From NCBI GenBank assembly GCA_023078555.1, contig JALAAN010000010.1, positions 1,798,001-1,862,000 of the forward strand: 64,000 nucleotides of DNA. The letters are read 5' to 3'. The notes under the pieces are model-generated. The model was not told the origin of the DNA. It was given only the letters and a program-made list of their open reading frames with translations, and ran no database searches. Every line of letters starts with the position of its first letter. Position 1 is the stretch's first letter. Both the position numbers and the translations under genes were made by a program. This stretch comes from Ulva prolifera. Its lineage: Eukaryota > Chlorophyta > Ulvophyceae > Ulvales > Ulvaceae. Shown here piece by piece: positions 53,910 through 64,000 of this stretch.

Positions 53910-55299
53910 ATACGCACAGCTAGTTCATCACAGAGATGCACACACTTGTGCCATGAATACAATTGCCTGAATGCAGCGGGGCGGAGTCGTGGAAGCGGCG
54001 TGCTAAGGCGTGCAGCCGCGGATTCATTCCAGGCGAACGCGCTGCGCAGCATGCTGGGAACAAATCTTTGTATGGGGATATGTGCGAAAGGAAACCTGGT
54101 GACGCGTCATGCAGTGGAGCATGTATGCACGTCACGTTGCAGCTGTCTGTCCGGTGACGACCACGAAGTCATCGGGTGAAGACCACGGGTGACCTGTGGC
54201 CAACAACGTGACTGGGCATGGGTGGAGAGATATCGCATATGGGGAGTCACAGTTGAGGTCCCCAAATCGCTGTCGTGCTTGCCATTTCGTACCAGGAACG
54301 CGGTTCGAATGCGAACGTTGACCGCGCACCGGAAAAGGCACCCAAGACTCGTGTTACCTCATGTATGCCGGTGGGGTGCAAGCTTTCCATCAACAGGAAA
54401 ATATGCCACCTGCATGCAGCTGCATCGAGTCAGCCCGCGTGCCATGCGAAGCTTCGCATTCCAGGCCTCGAGAAGTCCATGCGATCGATCGCGTTTCATG
54501 CTCATGGTTGCAAACCGCCAGAAGTGGATGAACTCGTTGACCAACACCGTGCCTGCGGGTTCCAGACAAATCACACCCAAGAATGGTAGTGACTCCCGGG
54601 CGCCAATTCACCTCTTCTCAATTTGATTCCAAATTACTGCCATCCACTGTGCCATCACTGGCGCTATGTACTGTATTGCTGACATTCCATAATTGATCAA
54701 TTCGAATCGATTGGCATCGATGAGATATTTGTGGCCTGCGTGATCCATGCCAGTGGCCACAGCTGCTGCCTAGTGCAGACTTGAAGCGTGTTTGTGGCTG
54801 GAGCTCCACCTGCACCAGCGGTCATGCACCTCTTGACCACAGGGGAGGAGGTCCATCTACCCGAGGAGGGGTAGCTATAGGGGGGAGGCAGCGTCATCGG
54901 CTGTGGCCGCGTCGTAGAAGGCCCATTGCAATGTCGATGTCCTCAGGCCTAGGACTTCCATGCACTTACAATATTATTAATTGATTAATCAGCCTTGCAG
55001 TTGCCCATGGTCACGCATGAAGAGGGGGGCTATTGCACACATGCATGCTATGAGCGGGGCAGAGGAGGATCAGACTCGGAGGGGGTCGCCGTGGCTGCTG
55101 GCGAGCTCTGGTATGATCACTTTCTGGCCACCAACCTCTGCCTGCTGTGACTTGGCTGCTTTCTCCTGCTCAGAGCGCGTTTCGCTCCATGTTTTCAATG
55201 CCTGCAGATGTGGCAACCTGCTCTGGCACCAGTATTGATGGACTTGACCGTTGATGGGAGCTGTGCCATGGCCTGCGCGGCGACTTGCTGCACTCGAGG

Positions 55300-55352
55300 C
55301 ACGTGTTTCGCAGTGCTGCGCGTCTTGTTCCCCTTATCCTTGCCTTGTAATG
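55300..55352 (-). repeat. Family A repeat terminus, leftward (diverged)
   Basis: In reverse complement it reads TTACAAGGCAAGGATAAGGG, then GAACAAGACGCGCAGCACTGCG, matching the family A layout with small insertions. Confidence 0.5.
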
Positions 55353-58297
55353 CATGCGAGGTCCGGTTCGAATCGAGGCCCCAACGCAGATGGTGTGGCA
55401 GGATGTGAGTGGCCTTCGGGTTGGGGCATTGGGTTGAACAGTTGGTGGCAGCGCTCAAGGTGCACCTTGCGTTACAGGAGTGTTTGGGGATGTCGGGATG
55501 TCCTACTCTGCTTTGGCCAATGCATGAAAGCCTGTGATGCTGGCTTAAATCGTGGAGCTGTGTTTGCTGAACGTGCTGTGCTGTGAGATCGCTTGGGGTG
55601 TCAACTGCTTCTCTGACTTTGTCGTTGCCAGCAGTGTGATATAAGGACTAACCGCAGATAGCAGATAGCAGATAGCACCACCCGGGGCCCCGCACATGAA
55701 CGGAAACGAAAGACCACCCACACAAGCCAGGGCCCTCACTCCACACTGTTCTGAGGCACAGAGTACCCCTTGGACACCGCTGTCCACCAACACCACCCCC
55801 ACATGCCAGCACCAACTCACTCCCACACTAAACGTTGATGATTCGTATGTGGATTGCAACGAAGATGGTAGATCATTGCTGTCAGAATAGCAGACAGCCA
55901 ACAAACATCACATGAAACACTTCAGGCCTGTGGATGATGTGGGTGAACGGTTCCAGGCCTAGGCATCATGTCTCCAGGCACATGAGGATCCTCGAGGCTG
56001 TACAAACTCTTCAAGCATGAGTCCAGAAGGGACACTCGCTTTGTAGCGGCACACTGAGCTGATCGAACCTTGTGAGCTGGCTGCAGTCAGAACCAGCCGA
56101 TCCTGGCCGACTTTGTGACCAAAGCATAGGGCAAGGCATCTACATGACCAACACGTGCTCCAGGCCAAAACACTTGGGTTGTGCAGCATTGAGTATAGCA
56201 AAGCAGCAAAGCTGTGATCACGAGCTCGTCTTGACCTGTGTGGGGCCCTGTGGACCACACAACCCCACCCGAGCTGGGCAACTGCTGCACAAGCTTGACC
56301 GCTGGAGCGTAGCATGTGCCATGTACAATCGGATGTGAGTTTAGGTCTCTGTGTGTATGCAAACTTCTTGTCGATTGTTGTGGTGATCAATCGATTTGCG
56401 CACCTAGGCTAGCTTGCCAGCTGGCAGATGTTGAGAGGCATTGTTGACATAGCCGCAGCTGCACCGCCACGGCTAACAGCGCAAGGCCAACCGATTGAAT
56501 GTCTGATGTTTGGGGAAAACCACGCTTCACCGGAACCTACAGCTATGCTGAACCGCTGGTACAGCCGAATGATGGGCGGAACCTCGAGCACCGGTTTGAA
56601 GCTTCCTTCACAAAATTCAAGAAGGTTGCTACAGCTGCTTCCATATCTCGTCATCTGCAGCTGTAGCAGATGGTCGCCAAGCGAGTCAACTGCGAGCATG
56701 CGCATTGGGCGTGAAGCAAGGCTGCCTTCTCTGACTTCCGCTCGCACAAACCGACGGAAGATTTCAGGTCGCAAGGTTTGAGCTGAACAGAAAGTGATGT
56801 GAAGATGGACTGCTGTTGCTGCAGTGCGTTTACGCGATCTGTTCACACGAACTTCACCTTGCACCTACCGGATGATGATCAGGCGCCTTGGGCAGTGGGC
56901 GAGATGTCGCGAATGTGCTTTCAAGATGCGCGTTCCAATCTTTCAGGTCCTCTGACAGGAGTGACGTGGAGTCACGATGCGATGCGGGCTGACCGCGGCC
57001 GGGATCCCCTCCTTCGGGATACGGCACCTGAACGAATGTGCGGTTCGCCACGCAGCCGGCCCGCAATGCGCGCGGTGCAAGTCATTGACCAAATTGCTGC
57101 GCGTGCCTACAGCACTGGCAGCCAGTGGCAGGTAACGTTGCTGACATTACCGCACCCACCAGCGCCCTTCATGTTGCAGCTTCCGCGACCGTACGCGTGT
57201 GCATGTCTTCACATCGCTTCAAGCTCTTCCCATGCCCACTTGTGCGCATGACCTGCCGTGTGCACTGCAGCTGGCAATTCACAGTCCGCGATATACTTTA
57301 GAGCCACCGTAGCATCTATGGAGCCACCGTGCAACAGGCCAGGCTCGTGTCTCCAACCTCGCTGAGACTGTGTACATCTCAGGGATATATCCCTATATAC
57401 TCCACCGGTGAAGGGTACCATTCATGTACGTGACTGATCGCAGTCTCGAGATCAGCATGCCACGCGTTGACGCGATGGAATATCTCTTCCGAAGACTCTC
57501 AGGAGTCCTGAGATTGTGGGCTCCATTGCATCAGCTTGTGGCATGCTAAATCACCTACTGGCCAAGTCTGCAGGTTTGCAGGTGTGGACTTCGTCTCGAC
57601 AGGGCTCTCAAGCTTGTGATTACGTATTGGTGTCAGGCTCGAGCAGCTTGCTCGACTGAAATTGCTTGCATCGCGGCAGGAATTCTCTTAGTACAGCGCC
57701 TGAAGTTCGCACTACGATCTTCGTGGCCATGCGTGGCCGAGTAGATCCGAGAACTTGCGCGCGCTGATAAGCATCGACGCTCTGCCACATGTGGCTATGC
57801 ATGGCCAACGCTGTTCAGCATTGATCTCACTCGGGTGTGCCTGCACTCCCGCTGTGGCAGACCCGCACTGCTATGGCTCACAATGTGGAGTCCACATCAG
57901 CTGCACATCTACTATCAACGGCATAGGCGGTCATTCGGCTTCACTGGCAAAGGGCGTCGCCAACTGTAAAGCAAGTAAAGTCAATCTGCCACTGTCACTG
58001 GCATGTACATATGAGCAATCAGCGGGATAGGGTTGGATTTGGGGCGGGGGAGGCCCTTGGCAGTCGGGCGGCCCGGACAGGCGGCCTCGAGTGGCGCCTT
58101 GTCGGGCGCGGCTGTGTCGTGTGGGGACAGGCATTGTGGTGTGGGGTGCTGTTTGGGTGTTTGTGGGGCGGTGTGTGTCTGTGTGCGTGTGTGGGTGTGT
58201 AGCGGTCTGCGGTTCTGGGTGCGACATCATTTTTCGGGTTTCCGGGCGCGTGGTGGGTTCTGTGTGTGTTGCGTGGGTGTCTGGGTTTGTACTTGAT

Positions 58298-58352
58298 GTA
58301 CTTGCTTCTTTCGCGGCGCTGCCCGCCTCGTTACATATATCCTTGTAACATT
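58298..58352 (-). repeat. Family A repeat terminus, leftward
   Basis: In reverse complement: TGTTACAAGGATATATGTAA, then CGAGGCGGGCAGCGCCGCGAAAG. It lies about 65 bp from an oppositely oriented family A tip. Confidence 0.6.
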
Positions 58353-58415
58353 TCAGCAGTATTACGAGAGCACTGAGCATGCCCAGCCTCTCGCGACGGC
58401 GGTTTCGAAGGTGGG

Positions 58416-58475
58416 GGGTGTTACAAGGACAAAGCGAGCGAGGCAGGTAGCACCGCGGGCAACAACCAGGGGAAC
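58416..58475 (+). repeat. Family A repeat terminus, rightward
   Basis: Reads GGTGTTACAAGGACAAAGCG, then AGCGAGGCAGGTAGCACCGCGGG. It is nearly identical to the right end of the 5.15-5.46 kb element in reverse complement, and is followed by the same CACACCCACA-type interior. Confidence 0.65.
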
Positions 58476-61155
58476 CGCATGCAGCGCACACCCACACAAC
58501 CAGCAACACGCACCACAGACCAACAAACCCATGCAACCACACACGTCAGCACCCGCCCTGGCCGCAGCCATACACACACCGCCCCCCATACTGCACACCC
58601 ACGATCGCCCTCGCACGCCCACCCCCACTCGCACCCCGTCCCACAGCCCGGACCCAGAGCCCCGAAGGCACACGCAGCCCAGGCTGCAACGCCAAAATGT
58701 CAGAGGCCCCCACAACAATCCTGGGCCCAGGATCCCAATCCCCGGGGAGGCCCCAGCCTTACCCAGCAAAACCCACCCCGGCATCAGCCGGCCCCCAGCC
58801 CCACACGGCCCCATTCACCCGTACACCCTGCCCCCGAATCCCCAAACCCTAGCCCGCCCTCCCCGAAGCCCCGGTCGCGCTCCCACGGCGGTGCACACTC
58901 ACACGCACAGCAAGGGCGGCGCCAACGCCGCGGCACGCCGAGCGCAAGGCCGGCCATCTGGGCAAACGGCCAGACAGTGCCGCCAACGCTACAAAGCCGA
59001 GAGGCCACGCGTGCAAGCGGCGACAATCGCGACTGCCAACAGGCAGCCCGGGCGGGGGCGTGGGTGTCACGCAGGTCTGCATGCATGTGAGGCATGCATG
59101 CCATGGCCACATAGGCTCCGCCCTAGACTCCAGTGCACTGGTACCCCAACATGCCTCACCGCCGCTAAGCTAGTCAGAAGACTGCCAGGACATCGAGGGG
59201 ATGGTGGCGTCCAGTGATATGGCCGCTACACCACTAGTACTGGATTTTCACGAAAGCTGGACCTCTAATATCACAGGCTGGCCAGTCCTCCAGCTCCCTG
59301 GTCCGTTTCAGCATCGATCCGACCTCTGCCTCTCTGGACTTACGCTGGCCCCCTGAACCGTATGCCCAACTTGATGCGACATGAGTAGCCGCGACCTTCA
59401 TGTGCAAGGCGGGTGTCTTCCAAGGGTAGTTGAAACTGGCTTGCAGCTTTCAAGTCAACGACATACTAGAAATTTCGCGCCTGCGCCTGGCTTGATGACA
59501 AGTCAATGAATTGCACTCATTTTCATGCCGATGCAGGCGGGGGCCCTCCCAACCGCAGGGCGAGGCGTCGGAAGTCACGTTAAGTGTCGATTAGGGAGCT
59601 CTACTCATGATGCGCCATGTAGAACCAATGCAGGTGATTGTTTCAAGACATGGGACCCGAACCAGCCGTTCGATTTTAGGCGGCATATGCTGTCATATGT
59701 CCCTCAGCAAGTTCACCGGCAGGAGCTGTAACACATCACACAGCAGCAAGTGGGCCATAGCTTAAAAAAGAATTGAAGGTAGTGAGCGAGGTGTGAGTCT
59801 GAGCAACTGCTCAGTTGACTGGGGCGCGTGTGCTGCAGGTGGCTGACGAGTACCTCTGGGCTATGCATGTTCATCGTATGGGCCACAATTTGGGTGGAGC
59901 ACAACACCTCGGCCGCATTGCGCAGTGCATGTGGCACCTCCAGTGGAATTGCCCTCATCTACGGCCACGTACCTGTCGCAACACCTTCACCTCAGCGCAC
60001 CTGTATCTGCAGTTGATTCACCAACCAGGTGTTGCACCCTGTTTCTAGGAAGCTGCAACGTCAGCATGCTCGGGGTATCATTCGGTGCAGGTTATCCCGC
60101 ACAACGAGTTTGTTTCTGAGGTATTACACTTACATTGCGGTAACAGGTTGAGACTCATGGCAAGGCTACTTCAAGTGCCAGGAGACACAAACACATGTTT
60201 TCTCAACGCAGAGTCCCTCCCCTCCACGGTTGCACATGCTTCACAAAATCACAAAGCGATAACAAGCAACAAATGCATACTTTCCCATCCCGTTCTTGAA
60301 TAACCTCCCACACACCTCCACCAGCACTTGCGGACTCGGCTGATGTGTTGCGCAGTGACTGGCAAACGGGATGCAGGCAGGTCAGGTGAGCCATCTAGCT
60401 GGTCGAGCAGAGATCTGCAGACACTGTATGCAAGAGAGGTGTGCGACCTTAGCTGGTCGATGTTCAGGCAGCGCTCCCGAGACCGGCGTGTGATCGACGA
60501 TCACCTCCAGTGCTGGGAGTGTCACAGGACACCAACAGTCAAAGACGCAGTCACCAGCATCTGAGCCAAACACACATACAGTGCCTACAAGCAGCGAAGA
60601 CATCGAGATATTCTCGATGCATCTGGAGACGCTTGTTCAGCATCTACGCTCTCTTGTGGCACCTCTTCAGTTTGCAATGATGAGCGGTCTCAGACATTCC
60701 ATGACATCTACTCTACTCCGATTCATGTGTCCCTGCACATAATCACTGTTGTGAGGAACGTCGCGCGGACTGTCAGGGCCGTGGTGCTTGCTGGACCTCG
60801 ACTGGAGACCGTGTTTACCTACAGCGAGGCTCCGACAGCTTGGTGCCAGCAATACATTACAGATCACGAGCAGGGACGGGCCACTTCCAGTCACGTGACC
60901 GGATGTTTGTGCAGGGCGAGAGCTGCCAGCTTGTTAAGATGTGTAAGTTCGCGTAGGCGCGAACAAGCCTGAAGCCTGGCGTCTCAAGCTGACGATGCCT
61001 CCGTACAAGCAGCTGTAGCGACACTTAGGCACGCCAAGGATTTCCTGTGTGATTGGCATCGATGCAGTAGCATGAGGAATCATTGAGGACACGGCATGCT
61101 CAAAACAGCTTTCTCAGACCGAACCTTGCATTGAGACACGTATGTGCAGGCGAGA

Positions 61156-61665
61156 TCATCGGTGGCAACCTCCCATCAGCTCAGCAATCTGATCCTCTGT
61201 GGGGTTCTTGATATTTCCTGAGCACGATCCGGTCGTGAGAGGCGCATCGAATGTGTGGCATACGACGTCCTCCGCTGGAGCCAACTCAATGTCGACGTCG
61301 CGGCCAACAATAGCAGTCTGCCCAGCGAATAGGATATACTTCGAGCCCACATCTAGACTGAACCCACATCTAGCGCCGTCCAGGGATGACTCTACAGAGA
61401 CGACTTCTCCTTCCGCCAGCTGAAGGTCAGTCTTGTCATCCAGAACTAGCACGATCTCAACGTCCGAGACACCTGTCCCACCGAATAAGCTGCACTGAAT
61501 TGTTTTCCGGCACTTGACTTCCACCAGCAGCGCGGCCTGCCTTTCCCTGACGTCGCATTCAGAGAGGGGAGGGGGCGTGATGCAGCTGCATGCCATCGCT
61601 ATCGCCATCAGCCCACATGTTAGCAGAGCCCTGAATGCCAGGCTGGCGAATTGTGGACTTGTCAT
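61156..61665 (-). CDS. Secreted TIMP/NTR-like protein, copy 4 (169 aa)
   Basis: Single-exon ORF starting at ATG 61,665 (MTSPQFASLAFRALL...); the open frame extends upstream only to a GTG. The signal peptide ends A-M-A before CSCITPPPLSEC. Mature cysteines lie at 1, 3, 12, 27, 33, 75 (Cys-Gly), 111, 123 and 142. The Cys-Gly block reads RCGFSLDVGSKYILFAGQ, the most TIMP-like of the four copies: animal TIMPs have a very similar CG-x-SLDVG stretch at this position, as I recall it. It is the shortest copy, lacks the acidic insertion of copies 2 and 3, and stops two residues after the last Cys. The spacing C1-C3-C12 and later C75, C111 and C123 parallels the TIMP pattern of C1-C3-C13 and about C70, C99 and C124. 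Inferred role: secreted metalloprotease inhibitor-like protein. Confidence 0.78.
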   Translation of the reverse strand: MTSPQFASLAFRALLTCGLMAIAMACSCITPPPLSECDVRERQAALLVEVKCRKTIQCSLFGGTGVSDVEIVLVLDDKTDLQLAEGEVVSVESSLDGARCGFSLDVGSKYILFAGQTAIVGRDVDIELAPAEDVVCHTFDAPLTTGSCSGNIKNPTEDQIAELMGGCHR

Positions 61666-64000
61666 CGCGAAGCAACCCCGGTTCACAAGCAGAATCCTTC
61701 CCTACATGCGCAAACCCGCTGGCTTCACACTCATATTTCATAAACAATGCATATCCCAGCGTCGAAGTGGCCAACTCTTAAATGCAGGAGCAGCTGTGCA
61801 TTCCCCGTGGGGCATGGCGTATCCACGGAAGCTCCGGTTATTCTTGGTGCGCAGCTGAAACAGGGAAGCCGTTCATGCATGCTTCCTGCGTCACAAACAC
61901 TGAACCCCGCAGCGGTCACTCCCCGGCATCATCGTGTGATTCATCAAAGTCTGACTCCCGCAGCTTGCCTGCGCACCGCGAACACCTGCCAGCCCGCAAA
62001 TAATGTACTCATCCTTCAGTAGTTACCTGAAGCCTGTGAACATTGCGGATTCACAATGCCGCCAACATTCATGCTGCTACCTATATAGACTGGACGCAGA
62101 TTCATGCATGAGATGCACATGCCACCTACAAGTGTAGCTACACCGTCCCAGTATACCATATGTTGCTGTCAGGTTGATCTCGGGAGCTGTACAGCCATCT
62201 GCGCCGCCGGGGCGGCCCTCTGCCTGGTGCAGTGCATGTAGTGAAAGGGCGAGCACGCTGCGCGTGCTGTGCTGTGCTGCGCCGAGCAGTGTGGTATGAG
62301 CATGCATGTTGCGCTCGTGAGACAGGGTGCAGCCCCGCATTATAGAAACTATAGCGTCAGTCAGGGCATGGGAGTGGGTGGAGTGGGTGCCACCCGGAGC
62401 GCGTGCGCGGTGAATGGTTTCTGCTGTTCTGCCGAAATATCTCACTCTTCTGGGTGACCTTGCAAGTGTCATGACACTGATTGGCCGATCAGTGCGGTGG
62501 CCGTGCAGGGCCGAGGGCAGGGGTAGTGGTGGATCAGGGCATGTTCCGGTATAGGATGTTCCGGTATAGGTTCCGCTGTCGCCGTCAACGTCAATTGAGA
62601 TGGCCGCGATCTTCGGCACTCACATCTGAGCGCCTAAGATCTCGAGAGCCACCTTGCACGTGGCGTCTGATGGTGCACCATGCACCATGCACGTTCCCAT
62701 GGGCAGCATATGCATGCCACCTGCGGCCCCACAAGGCATTCAACTCGACTACCGGACGGGGATGTTCAATGACCACGATCCGGCGGCTTGTGTGCCACAG
62801 GCCTACGACGACGGACCAGCAGGAGCGCCATCTGTTTTGAGGTCCAGGTTGCCACCTCCGCGATGTTTGAACAAGGCGAATTGGGGCCTATATGCATACA
62901 GTGCACAGCATTCGTTTCGGCTGTCGATGGGCGCGCCGGCTGCATCCAGACACCACCTCGACTGGCACCCGCACCCCGCACTGATTGGATCAGCATGGAG
63001 CGATAGTCCTGCAAGGGCTGGGCCGCGGCAGCTGAGCTTATAATTCGAGCCTGCATGCGAGACCTCTGTCATGCTGCACTGGAAGAGACGACGAGGCGCG
63101 AATGGGAGTCCTCACCACGCAGCCGTTCGAGTGCCTCCAGTTCGAGGGCGGCTCGTGGGCGCCCCCCCCGGAGCACGCGACACGCAGCACACAGCACAGA
63201 GCATGGAGTGAAGCGTGGAGTGAGAGCAGAGGTGCACGGGTCTGGGGAGGTGTGTCCTGATGGCTGCAGCTGCAGGGCCTGCACATGCATGTTAACATGA
63301 ATTCGGCAGCAGCGAATGCCTTGCCTGCCTTACGCTTGCGGAGATGCCTTGAGTGACAGCAGACAGCCGTTGCAGCAGCCACCCGATACCAACGGCGGAG
63401 GCGTGTACAACAGCCACAACAGCCACCACGAGCCAGCCATCTGCCACATCATCGGCCATGTTGTGTTCATGCGAGCTGTGCACAACAGCCAGCCTCCCTG
63501 GCTACCAGTGTCAACGTGTGCACAAGCGCCTCCGGGTATGAAGCTGGGCCAGAGCAGTCAGCTCACAAGTGGCAACCCTGCTGATGCGTGTGTGCAAGTG
63601 CCACGATAGCGTGTGTCGTGATACCACAAGCACGAAGGTGGAGAGGCGAGTAGCAGTGCAGGCGGCACGCACAGCATGGCGCAACACGCATCACACCGAC
63701 TAGCATCACACCCGACTAGCGCTAGCGCTGCCACAAAATGTAGCGGTTTCTAGTCCCCCAGACCACTGCCGGGCACACCACATGTTGCCGTGCACAGTAC
63801 GCATGCATGATATCATCCACAGGCCAACAACCGGGAGGCGGCGCACTCAGTACACAAAAGTGACGGCAGGTGGTGGTCATTGAGTGGTCTCTTGGCACAT
63901 GAGCATCCTAGGCCTGATGCGGGGAGCCTCCCCATCCTTTGGCCGTCCATGGGAGCAGACGGAAGGATCTGCGAAGCAGCTGTGTGGACCGGGGCGGCCA
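61666..64000. other. Right end of the window, no gene assigned
   Basis: Only short frames without domains. A direct repeat of GATGTTCCGGTATAGG occurs at about 62.54-62.57 kb. A gene running off the right edge cannot be excluded. Confidence 0.4.

Larger units (their letters stand above)
53918..61155. other. Long stretch without a confident gene
   Basis: About 7.2 kb. Frames of up to 270 codons occur, but they are in simple CACACC/CCCAC-rich sequence (58.4-59.2 kb) or lack any domain. A possible copia-like remnant near 56.1 kb was considered and not called. Family A tips occur at 55.3, 58.3 and 58.4 kb. Diverged retroelement or host exons may be present but cannot be supported by eye. Confidence 0.4.

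Noticed and set aside
55362..55385. Possible tRNA B box (GGTTCGAATC)
   Set aside because: No matching acceptor stem, anticodon arm or A box could be found at the right distance.
56040..56340. Possible copia-type RNase H end (ILADFVTKA on the plus strand)
   Set aside because: The motif is short, followed at once by a stop, and no reverse transcriptase or integrase remains could be traced upstream; too weak to call.
56409..56864. 151-codon minus-strand frame with protein-like composition
   Set aside because: The opposite strand is also open over most of the span, no motif is recognisable and no splice partner was found.
58411..59217. 268-codon open frame rich in Pro/His/Thr
   Set aside because: It begins within a family A repeat tip and runs through CACACCC-type simple sequence; other frames are also open. 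Composition explains it.

Overview
The window is eukaryotic nuclear DNA, GC-rich and repeat-dense. Its coding exons are split by spliceosomal introns with a recurring style: donors often read GTGCGY, acceptors often TGCAG. A unicellular green alga or similar protist fits best (secreted metalloprotease with a Pro-rich linker, CACTA and hAT DNA transposons, non-LTR retrotransposon), but no marker here fixes the lineage. There is no bacterial-style operon, CRISPR array or rRNA, and I found no convincing tRNA.

Layout. 1-2.1 kb: short repeats, no gene. 2.1-4.9 kb (-): a non-LTR reverse transcriptase ORF of 905 codons. 5.15-5.46 kb: a short inverted-repeat element. 7.1-13.9 kb (-): a large multi-exon secreted-protein gene with beta-helix-like N-terminal exons, a Pro-rich linker, a leishmanolysin-like (M8) metalloprotease region and an EGF-like module. 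Its zinc motif reads HAFMH instead of HExxH. 17.3-17.9 kb (-): the first of four small secreted proteins that look like TIMP/NTR metalloprotease-inhibitor domains. The others lie at 48.0-48.7, 51.9-52.6 and 61.2-61.7 kb, all on the minus strand.

21,073-39,015 is a complete 17.9-kb CACTA (EnSpm) transposon with matching terminal inverted repeats and a TTC/TTC 3-bp target-site duplication. It carries a multi-exon transposase, a separate three-exon gene with an intact Ulp1-type (C48) cysteine protease domain, two unrecognised multi-exon genes, and two five-unit arrays of one palindrome. 39,893-46,646 is a second CACTA element (6.75 kb, AAC/AAC duplication) with nearly the same termini but no transposase. 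It contains about 20 units of a 94/100-bp satellite, palindromic arrays with a different sequence, and a fragment related to one of the first element's genes. 52,770-53,909 is a decayed hAT element (8-bp duplication ATACGCAC) lying 175 bp upstream of the third TIMP-like gene.

How it fits together. The host genes form a theme: one metalloprotease-like protein that appears catalytically dead, and four dispersed paralogues of a putative metalloprotease inhibitor. Mobile elements make up roughly half of the window and have pushed the paralogues apart. The two CACTA elements look like an autonomous/non-autonomous pair. All functional statements rest on motifs read by eye; no database search was run.
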